Source: an uncultured Clostridia bacterium (GTDB lineage Bacteria > Bacillota > Clostridia > Oscillospirales > Acutalibacteraceae). Taken from it: a DNA stretch of 64,000 nt. The notes beneath the pieces were generated by a model. It saw nothing but the letters and a program-made list of their open reading frames with translations. It had not been told where the DNA came from and ran no database searches. Every line of letters begins with the position of its first letter. The first letter of the stretch is position 1. The stretch lies in NCBI GenBank assembly GCA_947598155.1, contig CANQFC010000002.1, positions 337,592-401,591 on the forward strand, written 5' to 3'. Of this stretch, positions 18,005 through 28,060 are shown piece by piece. The position numbers were made by a program, and so were the translations under genes.

Positions 18005-18451
18005 TTAATCCTTTTCAGACACAGAAACGGTCATCTCAGCCGAAATATTACGGTATAGCTTTATCTCTATTTTATATGAGCCGAAAGCTTTAATGTCGTC
18101 CATTGTTATTTTGCGTCTGTCAACATCTACTGCATACTGTTTTTTTATCTCTGCGGCGACATCCTTTGAAGTTACCGAGCCGAACAGTCTTCCGCTTGTT
18201 CCCGCTTTTGCCGTAATTTTAATGATTTTGCCGCCGAGTTTTTCTTTTGACTCATTCGCCGCGGCAATTTCAAGGTCAATCTTATGCTGATTTGCCTGTT
18301 CTCTGTTGCGAAGTTCCGTAAGGCTTTGCGCGTTCGCCTCAACCGCAAGCCCTTTCGGGAAAAGGAAATTTCTTGCGTAGCCGTCGCTTGCCTTTACCTT
18401 TTCGCCTTTTTTACCAAGGCCTTTAACGTCTGCTTTAAGAATTACGTCCAT
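18005..18451 (-). CDS. rplI: 50S ribosomal protein L9
   Basis: 148 residues, full length. It carries the N-terminal motif DVKGLGKKGEKVKASDGYA and NFLFPKGLA, the long connecting helix, and the C-terminal RNA-binding domain. It is between the phosphodiesterase and dnaB, the order usual in Firmicutes. Confidence 0.97.
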   Translation of the reverse strand: MDVILKADVKGLGKKGEKVKASDGYARNFLFPKGLAVEANAQSLTELRNREQANQHKIDLEIAAANESKEKLGGKIIKITAKAGTSGRLFGSVTSKDVAAEIKKQYAVDVDRRKITMDDIKAFGSYKIEIKLYRNISAEMTVSVSEKD

Positions 18452-18469
18452 ATTCTTCTCCTCCGATTT

Positions 18470-20470
18470 TTATTCGTTCAACAGTTTAACTGCTTTTATT
18501 GATTTTTTTAATCTGTCAAGCGCTTCTTCAAATGTAACGCCCTGCATCTGGCAAGCCGCCATAGTTCTGTGACCGCCGCCGCCCATATTTTCCATAACAA
18601 GCTGAACATTTACCGACCCGTAAGAACGCGCGGAAATGTTTATTGTATCGTCTGTTTTAAAAAGGATATAAGAGGCCTCAACGCCGTCAACGCTCAAAAG
18701 TTCATCCGCCGCCTGCCCCGCGATTATCCTCACGTTTTCGGATTCAAAATCGACAACGCCAACCGCCGAGCCGTCAAAAATAACTGATTTTTTAACGACC
18801 TCGCTCTTTTCCTTTTGGGTTTTAAGACTGTTTGAGAATAGCCGTTTTACGGCAACGGTATCCGCGCCTGCCGCACGCAGATATGCCGCGGCTTCAAATG
18901 TCGCTACGCCCGTTTTCATTACAAAGCTTTTTGTGTCAAGCATTATACCCGAAAGAAGGGCATCAGCGGATTTTTGAGAAATGGAAATACCGTTTTGCAT
19001 ATATTCAATAAGCTCTGTCACCATTTCAGACGCAGACGAAGCGTTCGGCTCATGGTAAAATACAACAGCCTTACTGATATGGTCTACCGTTTTTCGGTGA
19101 TGGTCAATTACTACGACCTTTGAAATCTTATCAAATATCTGCGGCGCTTCAAGAAAAGAGCCTCTGTGAGTATCAACGATTACCAAAAGAGTGTTTTTGC
19201 CGACCATATCCTCCGATTCGTCGGGAGAAATAAATTTATCCTCCAATGAAGTGCCGTTTAAATGCGAAATAAGCGGGGACGCAAGCGTTGTGGCTTTGTC
19301 AAGCACTATTCTGCAATCTTTGCCCAGCGACGCGCATATCTCAGCTACTCCGACGGCGGCGCCGACAGCGTCAAGGTCGGAATTTCTGTGTCCCATAACA
19401 AGAACATTATCGGCTCCCGAAATTATTTGGCATATTGCGGTTGAAACTATTCTGGCTCTGACTTTTGTTCTCTTTTCCGACGATTGCGAAACTCCGCCGA
19501 AAAATGAATAATCGTTGTGGCCGTTGTTAAAAGCGACTTGGTCGCCGCCCCTGCCAAGCGCCATATCGAGCGCCTGCTTGGCAAAATTTTCACATTCGGT
19601 AACGTTTTCTCCGACTGAGGCGCCCACTGACAGCGTTATTCCCGCTTTTTTTCCTCCGTAAGCGTAATTTCTTACCGCCGACAGTACGGAAAATTTGTCG
19701 GCCTTCATTTTTTCGGAATTTTGCTTATCGGTAACAAGCATAAATTTGCCGTTGCCGAGTTTTCTTATGAGGCAGTCGTATTTCGCGAACCAATTTTCCG
19801 CAAGCCCCTCCACGCCCGAAATAATCTCGGAAACCTGACTTTCACGCAGATTGCGAAAATTTTCTTCTGCAAAATCGAATGTCATAAACATAACTACGGG
19901 TCTTGAGTTTCTGTATAGCTCCCGAAAATTTTTAAGCTCCGTATCCTCAATAAAATAAAGGGCGTAAAGCATCTGCTTTTTGTATTCTGTAAAAGAATGA
20001 AACGCCGTATAACATTTGCCGTTATATTCGCACTCAAACGTGTCAAGCTCTCTTATTTTTTCGGCGCCTATTCCGCTCGTAAACTGAATAATATTATCGC
20101 TGAGCGGAGGCGTACCCGAGACAAATTCTTTTCTGAATGCGTGATTGCACCATATAATTTTGCTGTCGCTCCCGAAAATCACTACGGGAATTGAAAAATT
20201 CTCAAGCCCGTTTCCGTTTTCAGCCGAAATAAAATTCTGACAGGCGTTTATTCTCGCTATCATTCTTTTAAACTGAAAATCTTTAACGCTAAGAGCAAAA
20301 ATCAGCAGAACGACAATTACCGCCAACTCGCCGAGCGCTATCTTATAATTGTAAAAGAATGTGACAAAGCACAAAATCAACGAAACAGCAATTGAAAAAA
20401 ATGTTACGGGATAAGCCGAAAAAAGTTCTTTAAAAGTAAGTTTTGGTCTTACGACTGATTTTTTCTCCAT
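18470..20470 (-). CDS. gdpP: GdpP-like cyclic-di-AMP phosphodiesterase (DHH family)
   Basis: 666 residues from the ATG at 20470, with AGAGGTG just upstream. Two N-terminal membrane helices (about 20-60) lead to a PAS-like domain, a degenerate GGDEF domain, and the DHH/DHHA1 phosphoesterase with GHRNSDLDAVGAAVG, IDHHRKTVDH and GGGGHRTMAA. The family breaks down the second messenger cyclic-di-AMP at the membrane. It lies between rnj and rplI. Confidence 0.92.
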   Translation of the reverse strand: MEKKSVVRPKLTFKELFSAYPVTFFSIAVSLILCFVTFFYNYKIALGELAVIVVLLIFALSVKDFQFKRMIARINACQNFISAENGNGLENFSIPVVIFGSDSKIIWCNHAFRKEFVSGTPPLSDNIIQFTSGIGAEKIRELDTFECEYNGKCYTAFHSFTEYKKQMLYALYFIEDTELKNFRELYRNSRPVVMFMTFDFAEENFRNLRESQVSEIISGVEGLAENWFAKYDCLIRKLGNGKFMLVTDKQNSEKMKADKFSVLSAVRNYAYGGKKAGITLSVGASVGENVTECENFAKQALDMALGRGGDQVAFNNGHNDYSFFGGVSQSSEKRTKVRARIVSTAICQIISGADNVLVMGHRNSDLDAVGAAVGVAEICASLGKDCRIVLDKATTLASPLISHLNGTSLEDKFISPDESEDMVGKNTLLVIVDTHRGSFLEAPQIFDKISKVVVIDHHRKTVDHISKAVVFYHEPNASSASEMVTELIEYMQNGISISQKSADALLSGIMLDTKSFVMKTGVATFEAAAYLRAAGADTVAVKRLFSNSLKTQKEKSEVVKKSVIFDGSAVGVVDFESENVRIIAGQAADELLSVDGVEASYILFKTDDTINISARSYGSVNVQLVMENMGGGGHRTMAACQMQGVTFEEALDRLKKSIKAVKLLNE

Positions 20471-20492
20471 TACTGTCACCTCTTGAAAAATA

Positions 20493-22352
20493 TCAGACAG
20501 ATGTAATTACAGGCAGTACCATTGGGCTGCGTTTTGTTCGGTCGTAAAGAAGCTTTGAAATATCGTCCCTCATACGGTTCCTGATTACGCCCCAGTCAAT
20601 GTACCCGTCATGTATGCACTCGTCAATAACGATTTGGGCAACAAGCCTTGCCTCTGCAATCAGCTTTTCGGAATCGCGCACGAACACAAATCCCCTTGAA
20701 ATGACGTCTGGCCCTGCAATGAGCTTTCCCGTTTCTTTTTCAATAACCGCGCTGATTATCATAAGCCCGTCTTCCGCCAAGCGTTTGCGCTCTCTTATGA
20801 CGGCATTGCCTACATCGCCTACGCCGTATCCGTCAACAAACACCTGACCTGCCGGAACGTCCTGCGCCTGAGTCATTTTGCGTTTTGTAAGTTCGATTTG
20901 CTTACCGTTATCCGCAATAAATATATTTTTAGGGCTGATACCCATACTTTCCGCTAAAGACGCATGCTTTTGCAGATGCTTTTGCTCGCCGTGCACGGGT
21001 ATAAAAAATTTGGGTTTAGCAAGGCTGAGCATAAGTTTTAATTCTTCCTGACAGGCGTGGCCCGAAACGTGAACGTCATACATTCTCTCATAAACGACTT
21101 CCGCTCCGCGCTTTAAAAGCTCATCAACGACCTTGCCTACCGTTTTTTCGTTGCCGGGAATGGGAGTGGCAGAAATAATAACATAATCGCCGCTTCCGAT
21201 TTCAACTCTTCTATGCTCCGAAAACGCCATTCTGTAAAGGGCGGACATCGGCTCGCCCTGACTGCCCGTGGTTATAATAACGAGCTTGTCGTTAGGGTAC
21301 CGGGAAATTTGGTCTATGCTTATAAGGATTCCGTCGGGAACGCGCAAATACCCAAGCTCCGCCGCGGTCGCTACAACGTTTTCAAGGCTTCTGCCCGAAA
21401 GGGCGACTTTTCTGCCGACCGATTCGGCAACGTCGATTATCTGCTTAACTCTGTGTATATTTGAGGCGAATGTCGCGACAATGACTCTTTTTCCGTCAGC
21501 TTTCGGAAAGAGGCGCTCAAATGATTCGCCGACAGTTCTCTCGCTCGGGGTAAATCCGGGGCGCTGAGCGTTGGTGGAATCGGAAAGCAGACATAAAATC
21601 CCCTTTTCACCGAGCCTGGCAATGCGTGAAAGGTCAATAACCTCGCCGTCAATGGGGGTTGTGTCGATTTTAAAATCGCCCGTTTGAAGAATTACTCCCG
21701 CAGGGGTGGTTATTGCAAGCGCCAGCGCGTCGGGAATTGAGTGATTGACGTGAATTGCCTCCACTTCAAATACGCCGAGGCGTATTTTGCCCTTGGGCTT
21801 TATTTCATAAAGCTTTACCTTATCAAGAATCTTATGTTCCTCAAGTTTGCTTTTAATAAGACCAATCGTAAGCTTTGTTCCGTAAACAGGAATGTTGTAA
21901 TTCATTAAAAGATACGGCAGCCCGCCAATGTGGTCTTCGTGGCCGTGAGTTATAAAAATGCCCTTAATTTTATCCTTGTTTTTCTCAACATACGCAAAAT
22001 CGGGAATAACCAGGTCAACGCCCAGCATTTCGGGTTCGGGGAAAGCAAGACCGCAGTCAACTATGATCATATCCCCTTCGCTCTCATAAAGAGTCATATT
22101 TTTGCCGACTTCGTTAAGCCCGCCGAGGAAAGCGATTTTAACGCTCTTTTCGGGCGTTTGCCGATTCTTACTCTGCTTTTTACCTAAATTATTTTTATCG
22201 TTTTTCTTCTGTTCAGTTTTTCCGTTATACTTCTGCGCTTTTTTTGCAGTTTGCTTTTTGGAAATCGAATCCTTGGCGCGCTTTCTTCCGTTAACCGCTG
22301 ATTTTGCGCCGTTCGAACGTTTTTCGGCTTTTTGATTTTTATTTTCAGCCAT
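20493..22352 (-). CDS. rnj: Ribonuclease J with a basic N-terminal extension
   Basis: 619 residues from the ATG at 22352, which has GGAGG five bases upstream. About 70 residues at the start are almost only K, N, Q, A, R and S. The metallo-beta-lactamase/beta-CASP core begins at KIAFLGGLNEVGKN, with HGHEDHIGG as metal ligands and TTGSQGEPMSAL in the beta-CASP part. RNase J is a 5'-3' exonuclease and endonuclease in mRNA decay and rRNA maturation. The extension may bind RNA (inference). First gene of the long operon to ftsH. Confidence 0.95.
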   Translation of the reverse strand: MAENKNQKAEKRSNGAKSAVNGRKRAKDSISKKQTAKKAQKYNGKTEQKKNDKNNLGKKQSKNRQTPEKSVKIAFLGGLNEVGKNMTLYESEGDMIIVDCGLAFPEPEMLGVDLVIPDFAYVEKNKDKIKGIFITHGHEDHIGGLPYLLMNYNIPVYGTKLTIGLIKSKLEEHKILDKVKLYEIKPKGKIRLGVFEVEAIHVNHSIPDALALAITTPAGVILQTGDFKIDTTPIDGEVIDLSRIARLGEKGILCLLSDSTNAQRPGFTPSERTVGESFERLFPKADGKRVIVATFASNIHRVKQIIDVAESVGRKVALSGRSLENVVATAAELGYLRVPDGILISIDQISRYPNDKLVIITTGSQGEPMSALYRMAFSEHRRVEIGSGDYVIISATPIPGNEKTVGKVVDELLKRGAEVVYERMYDVHVSGHACQEELKLMLSLAKPKFFIPVHGEQKHLQKHASLAESMGISPKNIFIADNGKQIELTKRKMTQAQDVPAGQVFVDGYGVGDVGNAVIRERKRLAEDGLMIISAVIEKETGKLIAGPDVISRGFVFVRDSEKLIAEARLVAQIVIDECIHDGYIDWGVIRNRMRDDISKLLYDRTKRSPMVLPVITSV

Positions 22353-22447
22353 ACAGTCCTCCGTCAATTTTTCATCTTATTCAATACGTTTTTATTGATA
22401 AAATATATGTAAATTTTCCCATAGTAATACAATTATAACAGTTTATT

Positions 22448-22476
22448 ATAATACTCCAATTCCCCTATATTGTCAA
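22448..22476 (-). promoter_or_regulatory. Promoter of the rnj-to-ftsH operon
   Basis: Minus strand TTGACA (22476-22471), 17 bases, TATTAT (22453-22448), about 95 bases before the rnj start. Confidence 0.7.
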
Positions 22477-22507
22477 GAAACACAGCAAGCTTTAAACAAA
22501 TTTATTG

Positions 22508-22536
22508 TTGAAATAATATTTTGTTCGTGATAAAAT
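22508..22536 (+). promoter_or_regulatory. rnhA promoter
   Basis: TTGAAA (22508-22513), 17 bases, TAAAAT (22531-22536), divergent from the rnj promoter. Confidence 0.65.
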
Positions 22537-22592
22537 CAATATGTAATATTATTTTTGATGACTTGGAAAGAGTTTATACAATGGGAGAAAAT

Positions 22593-23039
22593 ATGCCGCT
22601 TACAAAAGTTGAAATTTTTACCGACGGAGCGTGTTCCGGAAACCCCGGCCCCGGCGGCTGGGGCACAATACTTCGATGCGGAAAAACCGAAAAGGAGCTC
22701 TCCGGCGGGGAGAGCAATACCACCAACAACAGAATGGAGCTTTTAGCAGTAATCAACGGGCTTTCCGCTCTTAACAGAAAGTGCGATGTGACGATTTACA
22801 CGGATTCGCAGTATGTTGTTAACGGAATTACGAAAGGCTGGGCGGAAAGCTGGAAAAAGAACGGCTGGCGAAAAAAAGACAAAAAGCCCGCGCTTAACGC
22901 CGACCTTTGGGATATTCTTTTAACGCTTTTGTCGGGTCAAAACTATTCGTTTGTCTGGCTGAAAGGGCATGACGGGCACCCCGAAAACGAGCGGTGCGAC
23001 GCCCTTGCCGTGGCTCAATCTCAAAAATTTTCAAAGTAA
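22593..23039 (+). CDS. rnhA: Ribonuclease HI
   Basis: 148 residues from the ATG at 22593, preceded by GGGAG; an ATG at 22581 would add four residues. It has the catalytic residues of RNase HI in [34 protein letters not shown] and ENERCDALA. It cleaves the RNA strand of RNA-DNA hybrids. Monocistronic by position. Confidence 0.96.
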   Translation: MPLTKVEIFTDGACSGNPGPGGWGTILRCGKTEKELSGGESNTTNNRMELLAVINGLSALNRKCDVTIYTDSQYVVNGITKGWAESWKKNGWRKKDKKPALNADLWDILLTLLSGQNYSFVWLKGHDGHPENERCDALAVAQSQKFSK

Positions 23040-23062
23040 TTTAATTTTTTATCCTTTTTTAA

Positions 23063-23091
23063 TTGATTATTTTTAAAGATTATGATATTAT
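23063..23091 (+). promoter_or_regulatory. Promoter of the GPH transporter gene
   Basis: TTGATT (23063-23068), 17 bases, TATTAT (23086-23091). Confidence 0.6.
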
Positions 23092-23126
23092 GAATTTGTA
23101 TTATTAAATTTAGGATGTGATGAACC

Positions 23127-24707
23127 GTGGATGAAACCAAAACCACAGTTGCCGAAGAGCTTGACGAAGCAACGGTTGAATCGGAACTCGAAAAGCTTTC
23201 AACCTCCGACAGAAAATATCTCCGCCCGCGTGAGATCGTCGCTTTTCTTCTCACCTCTTTCGGTCAAAAGAATTTAAGCCAGTACGTTAATGCGTTCCGT
23301 CAATTCTTTATCATCAGCTTTCTTGGAATGTCGGGCAGCACATACGGAATTATTATGCTTATAGAGTCGCTTTACGACGCGTTTGACGACTCTATTTCCG
23401 GTATTATTATTGACCGCACAAGAACACGCTGGGGCAGGCTTCGTCCTTGGCTTGTTGTTCCGACCCCGTTCTGGGCTATCGCGAACATAATGCTCTTTAC
23501 GGCTCCCACGTTTCTTGTTCACGAGTGGCAAAAAGTCATTTGGGTAGTTTTTGCAATATTTGTCTACAACCTCGGTATGTCATATTTCAGCGCTTGGGAT
23601 ATTTTGCTTTACAATATTACTCCGAACACTGACGAACGTGACTCGCTTATCGCAACGTCTAAGTTTATGGAACTTTTCGGCACTTGGCTTCCCTCGATAG
23701 CAACTGTTTGCGTTGCTTTCCTGCCGAAGGCTACGAAAAACAAAATCGGTATGCAGGACGTTTATACATGGTTTGCGATTTTACTGGGCATAATCGCTGC
23801 CGCAACGGCATTTTACGGCTTTAAAAATATGCGTGAGCGCGTTCCCCTCGCTTCACGGGAGCAGATGCAGGAAATCGGCGTTGTTGAATCGTTTAAAAAT
23901 GTGTTCAAAAACAGACCTATGCTCGTTCTTGTTCTTTCGGGATTCTTTAACGGTTTTAAATCCGTCGGCGTCGCAAGCGAAAGCTTTTATTGGATGCACA
24001 ATTCCAAAAATATCATTCATCAAACAATAGCAGGCTTATTCACAGGTATTCCTGCTTACATAATGACGCCCTTGGCGCCAAAGCTTATCCGCAAATTCGG
24101 AGCAAAAAATGTCTGCGTAGGTTCGGGTATATTCGCAGGTCTTGCGTATTTGGGGACTTTCCTTATAGGTCTGTGCGGCAACCACGGAAAAGGATTCCTT
24201 GTTGACTGGTCCGGCTGCAACGCGATAATCAATATGGCGGTTATTGCGCTGTGCCTCACTATTTGCGGTCTGCCCAACTCGCTTATGAATGTTGCCGGCG
24301 CGGTTTTGCAGGGTGATGTTTATGATTACAGCGAATGGAAAACAGGCGCCCGTAACGAGGCCCTTGTCAAGACGGTTCAAAACTATTTCGGCAAAGCGGC
24401 AAACGCGGTTATTCAGCTCCTTTCGGGCGTTGTTATTTCCGTTGTAGGATATGTCGCGCACAAAGACGAATTCGGCAACATAATCGCCGAGTCAAATCAC
24501 AATGTTCTTTTTGGTTTCTGGGCAGTGTTCTGTCTGTTGCCCGCAATCGCAAGATTCCTTTACGGTATAACACTTATGTTCTTTAACGTTACAGGCGATA
24601 CCAAAAAGCAGATGCTTAAAGACCTTGAAACACGCCGTATAGAAAAGGTTCAGGCGATGGAATCAAATTACGAAAATTCACTTAACGAAAACGGTTCCGA
24701 GGCTTAA
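23127..24707 (+). CDS. GPH-family glycoside:cation symporter (MFS_2)
   Basis: 526 residues from a GTG with AGGA upstream. A polar, acidic N terminus of about 45 residues precedes some twelve membrane helices. The loop DRTRTRWGRLRPWLV after helix 2 is the GPH family signature, and DVYDYSEWKTGARNEALV is the second typical segment. It imports a glycoside, uronide or pentoside with Na+ or H+. It is followed by its own terminator and then by the sulfatase operon, so the cargo may be a desulfated sugar (inference). Confidence 0.92.
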   Translation: MDETKTTVAEELDEATVESELEKLSTSDRKYLRPREIVAFLLTSFGQKNLSQYVNAFRQFFIISFLGMSGSTYGIIMLIESLYDAFDDSISGIIIDRTRTRWGRLRPWLVVPTPFWAIANIMLFTAPTFLVHEWQKVIWVVFAIFVYNLGMSYFSAWDILLYNITPNTDERDSLIATSKFMELFGTWLPSIATVCVAFLPKATKNKIGMQDVYTWFAILLGIIAAATAFYGFKNMRERVPLASREQMQEIGVVESFKNVFKNRPMLVLVLSGFFNGFKSVGVASESFYWMHNSKNIIHQTIAGLFTGIPAYIMTPLAPKLIRKFGAKNVCVGSGIFAGLAYLGTFLIGLCGNHGKGFLVDWSGCNAIINMAVIALCLTICGLPNSLMNVAGAVLQGDVYDYSEWKTGARNEALVKTVQNYFGKAANAVIQLLSGVVISVVGYVAHKDEFGNIIAESNHNVLFGFWAVFCLLPAIARFLYGITLMFFNVTGDTKKQMLKDLETRRIEKVQAMESNYENSLNENGSEA

Positions 24708-24724
24708 ATCAATACTAAATTTTT

Positions 24725-24758
24725 CCGCTGAATTTACTGAAAATTCAGCGGTTTTTTT
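24725..24758 (+). terminator. Intrinsic terminator after the GPH transporter
   Basis: Stem CCGCTGAATTT / AAATTCAGCGG followed by seven T. Confidence 0.9.
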
Positions 24759-24772
24759 ATATAATAAGCATA

Positions 24773-24801
24773 TTGCGTAACGCCCGCGAAAATTGTATAA
24801 T
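24773..24801 (+). promoter_or_regulatory. Promoter of the sulfatase operon
   Basis: TTGCGT (24773-24778), 17 bases, TATAAT (24796-24801). Confidence 0.65.
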
Positions 24802-24845
24802 TATAACTACATATTAAATATTTTAAAAGCGAGGGGTAAAATTAA

Positions 24846-26903
24846 ATGAAAAAAGGTATTACATTTGATAAATCCAAAAAAGTATTCCCGATTATCATAA
24901 TGTCAATCGGTATAGTACTTGCACTTGCAATGTTTATTATACGGCTTAACATTGTTGCAGTCGTAAACGTAGGGTATATGTGCGTAGTTTCCGCCATTAT
25001 ATTCCTCGGAATACTCATTTTCAAAAAGCTGTATCAATGGCTGTTTATAGGCTATGGCGTTTCAGCTCTTTCAATAGTGCTATACTACGCCATTTGGGGC
25101 GCGGACGCAGGTTTCGGAGCGTTTTCTACCGGTAAAGCAGGTTGGTCCTCAACGGCAAACTCTCTGTTTTCAGGCGAATCGGACTACAATTTTTTTGTAA
25201 GGCTCGGCGGAAATCTGCTTATTATTCTCCCCTGCGCGCTTGTTTTGCTCGCTTTGATTTTTGTCGGCAAAAAGCAATTTAATAAGAAAGGCGCTCATTT
25301 TACTGTAACAACAGTTTTAAGCGTTCTTCTTGCAGGAACGAGCGTTTTCTATGTACTTACGATGAATCTGCGTTCAAAACCGAACGTTGACCGCCTTTGG
25401 GAAGGCCATAACGATTACCTTGACGGCGTTGACAAGGCTAAAGAAGGCAGTCCTAACGTTCTGTTCATACTTATGGACGATATGGGATGGGGAGATACCT
25501 CTCTTAACGGCGCCATTTATGAAACTCCAAATATGGACAGAATCGGCGAAGAAGGCTTGAATTTCGACAATTTCTATTCAAGCTATTCGGTTTGCTCACC
25601 CGCTCGCTTTACGCTTATGACGGGTCGCTATCCTTTCAGAGGATATGCCGACAACGTTATGTACCCGACAATAGACACGTTATCTCCGTTTGCCTCTACC
25701 CGTATTTTCAACTCTGTTGAAATGGGCGCTAACTGCGACGGTATGCTCGGCGATGAAATCACTATTGCGGAGGTTTTCAAAAACGCGGGCTACAACACCG
25801 GAGCTTTCGGTAAATGGCATTTGGGAGATTACGGCGAATACCTTCCGACTAACCAAGGCTTTGATTATTTTTACGGGAGCCATCATGTTAACGATATGAC
25901 TCCTTTTTACCACGTTTCCGAAGAGGGCGGAAAATATGAGATAGTTCACGGCACAGACGAAATGTTCCGCGACGGCAAGAAAGACCAAAGCCAGCTCAGC
26001 GAGTGGATAAACAAGGAAATGATAGATTGGATTACCGATAAGGTAACAAATACCGATGAACCGTTCTTTGCTTACTATGCCTCTCCGTGGCCGCACGCGC
26101 CTGTTTTTGCGGGAGACGAGTTTGACGGCAAAAGCGGTATGGGTACATATGTAGACTGCCTTACCGAGGTCGATTATTACCTCGGTCAGCTGTTTGACAG
26201 GCTTGAAGAGCTCGGCGTTATGGACGATACAATTATAGTTTTCACAAGCGATAACGGCCCTGCACTTGAAGGCTCCGTAAACGAACTTCGAGGCGGCAAA
26301 TACCTTGCCTATGACGGAGGCCAAAAAGTGCCTTGTATGATTCGCTGGGGCAATAACGGCGGCCTTTGGAAAGAAGGCACAACCATCAAAAACAGTGCAA
26401 CGCTTGTTGATATGTTCCCCACTCTTATTGAGCTTTGCGGCATCACAGGCGACGGCGGAAAAGAAAACTATCTGCCGTTTGACCGTGAGATTGACGGCGT
26501 TTCTATGCTTCCGCTTGTAACAAAAGACGCGGTTATTCATACCGCCGATCATCCGATTCTTCATATGAAACGCGAAAAGCTTAAAGCAATTCAGTACACT
26601 GTTCCCACAAGCAGCATACTTTCAAGAGAAGAATACGCGGATTATAAATATCCCGTCCTGACGGAAAACGAGTATATCACGTTTAAGTATTATCAGAAAA
26701 TTCAAAACGATAACTCAGCTTTCTTTGATAAATTCAGAAAGAACTGGCTTCATATTATCAGCGACGACATAGGCGAAAATTACAACCGTTCGGTTACATA
26801 TCCAACTGTCGCCTCCGAAATGAACGATAAGATGGACGATATTATGAAGAATCTTAAAGATAACCGCAGAGGCATAAACAAAGAGTATTACAAAGACAAA
26901 TAA
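24846..26903 (+). CDS. Membrane-anchored type I sulfatase with polytopic N-terminal domain
   Basis: 685 residues. About five hydrophobic segments fill residues 13-172, giving an LtaS-like layout, and the catalytic domain would face outside. It starts at NVLFILMDDMGWGD, whose Asp residues bind calcium. The formylglycine motif is CSPARFTLMTGR with Cys250 as the residue to be oxidised. GKWHLGDYG and HAPVFA are further S1 sulfatase motifs. It should remove sulfate esters from glycans at the cell surface. The next gene encodes its likely activator. Confidence 0.92.
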   Translation: MKKGITFDKSKKVFPIIIMSIGIVLALAMFIIRLNIVAVVNVGYMCVVSAIIFLGILIFKKLYQWLFIGYGVSALSIVLYYAIWGADAGFGAFSTGKAGWSSTANSLFSGESDYNFFVRLGGNLLIILPCALVLLALIFVGKKQFNKKGAHFTVTTVLSVLLAGTSVFYVLTMNLRSKPNVDRLWEGHNDYLDGVDKAKEGSPNVLFILMDDMGWGDTSLNGAIYETPNMDRIGEEGLNFDNFYSSYSVCSPARFTLMTGRYPFRGYADNVMYPTIDTLSPFASTRIFNSVEMGANCDGMLGDEITIAEVFKNAGYNTGAFGKWHLGDYGEYLPTNQGFDYFYGSHHVNDMTPFYHVSEEGGKYEIVHGTDEMFRDGKKDQSQLSEWINKEMIDWITDKVTNTDEPFFAYYASPWPHAPVFAGDEFDGKSGMGTYVDCLTEVDYYLGQLFDRLEELGVMDDTIIVFTSDNGPALEGSVNELRGGKYLAYDGGQKVPCMIRWGNNGGLWKEGTTIKNSATLVDMFPTLIELCGITGDGGKENYLPFDREIDGVSMLPLVTKDAVIHTADHPILHMKREKLKAIQYTVPTSSILSREEYADYKYPVLTENEYITFKYYQKIQNDNSAFFDKFRKNWLHIISDDIGENYNRSVTYPTVASEMNDKMDDIMKNLKDNRRGINKEYYKDK

Positions 26904-26933
26904 TTAGGTAATTCTCTTAAAGGAGTGAAAAAT

Positions 26934-28055
26934 ATGCCGCCGCTTTCCATTATGATAAAGCCTGCCTCAAGCCTTTGCAATTTAAGGTGCAGGTACTGTT
27001 TTTACCATAACGTTTCCGAGCTCCGCGATGTTTACTCTTTCGGAATTATGACAGAGCAGACAGCAGACAATATCATAAAAAAAGCGCTTGACTTTGCGAA
27101 CGGCGAAAGCGTGGCATTCGCTTTTCAGGGCGGCGAGCCTTTGATTGCAGGGTTGCCGTATTTCAAGCATTTTGTGGAAAAGGTAAAAGAGGAAAACCGA
27201 AAAAACAGTAAAATTTATTTCAGCATTCAAACAAACGGAACTCTTGTTACAGACGAATGGGCGCAATTTTTTCACGACAACGCTTTCCTTTTGGGGTTAA
27301 GCCTTGACGGTGATTATAAAAACAACAAATTCCGCTTGGATCAAAACCGTCAAAACGCATTTTACAAAATTCTCACCGCCGCCGAAAAGCTAAAGCAATA
27401 TGACGTTGATTTCAATATACTGACTGTTTTGACCGGCCATTGCGCCGACAATATTGACGATATTTACAGATTTTTCCGCGGCAAAGGTTTTCGGTATCTT
27501 CAATTTATTCCTTGTCTGCGCCCGTTCGGCGACACAAGCGAAAACGAACTTTATATGACCAACGAGCAGTATGCGCATTTTCTTATTCACTGCTTTAACG
27601 CCTATGTAAAGGACTATGTAAAAGGTCAATATGTGAGCGTAAGGTATTTTGACAACATCGTTCACCTCTATTTGGGAAACCCAACGGAGCAATGCGGTAT
27701 TTGCGGCCACTGTATGCATCAATTTGTAGCCGAGGGAAACGGAAATATTTATCCCTGTGACTTTTACTGCACAAACGAATGGCTGTTAGGAAATATTAAC
27801 GACGAAAGTGAAAATTTTGACACGCTTGCCCACTGCAAAAAGGCGATTGATTTTCTCCGTGAAAGTCTTGCCGTTCCGGAAAAATGCAAAGCGTGCAAAT
27901 ACTACCCGCTATGCCGTGCCGGCGGATGCAAGCGCAGCCGCGAAGACAGAGATTACTGCGAGGCTTACAAAAAATTTTTCTCTGCCTGTCTGCCGCTGTT
28001 CAGAGCATTTATAAATGAAAAAATATCCGATACAAATGTGAAAAAGGAAAATTAA
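26934..28055 (+). CDS. Anaerobic sulfatase-maturating enzyme (radical SAM, SPASM)
   Basis: 373 residues from the ATG at 26934, eight bases after AAAGGAG; a GTG at 26925 overlaps that site. The radical-SAM motif is CNLRCRYC near residue 15. The C-terminal SPASM/twitch region has many Cys (CGICGHC, CDFYC, CKACKYYPLCRAGGCKR). It oxidises the sulfatase Cys to formylglycine without oxygen, before export. Being 30 bases after a Cys-type sulfatase gene makes the match very likely. Confidence 0.95.
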   Translation: MPPLSIMIKPASSLCNLRCRYCFYHNVSELRDVYSFGIMTEQTADNIIKKALDFANGESVAFAFQGGEPLIAGLPYFKHFVEKVKEENRKNSKIYFSIQTNGTLVTDEWAQFFHDNAFLLGLSLDGDYKNNKFRLDQNRQNAFYKILTAAEKLKQYDVDFNILTVLTGHCADNIDDIYRFFRGKGFRYLQFIPCLRPFGDTSENELYMTNEQYAHFLIHCFNAYVKDYVKGQYVSVRYFDNIVHLYLGNPTEQCGICGHCMHQFVAEGNGNIYPCDFYCTNEWLLGNINDESENFDTLAHCKKAIDFLRESLAVPEKCKACKYYPLCRAGGCKRSREDRDYCEAYKKFFSACLPLFRAFINEKISDTNVKKEN

Positions 28056-28060
28056 ATAAT

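Noticed and set aside
25680..26564. 294-codon minus-strand frame inside the sulfatase gene
   Set aside because: Antisense shadow of the conserved catalytic domain.
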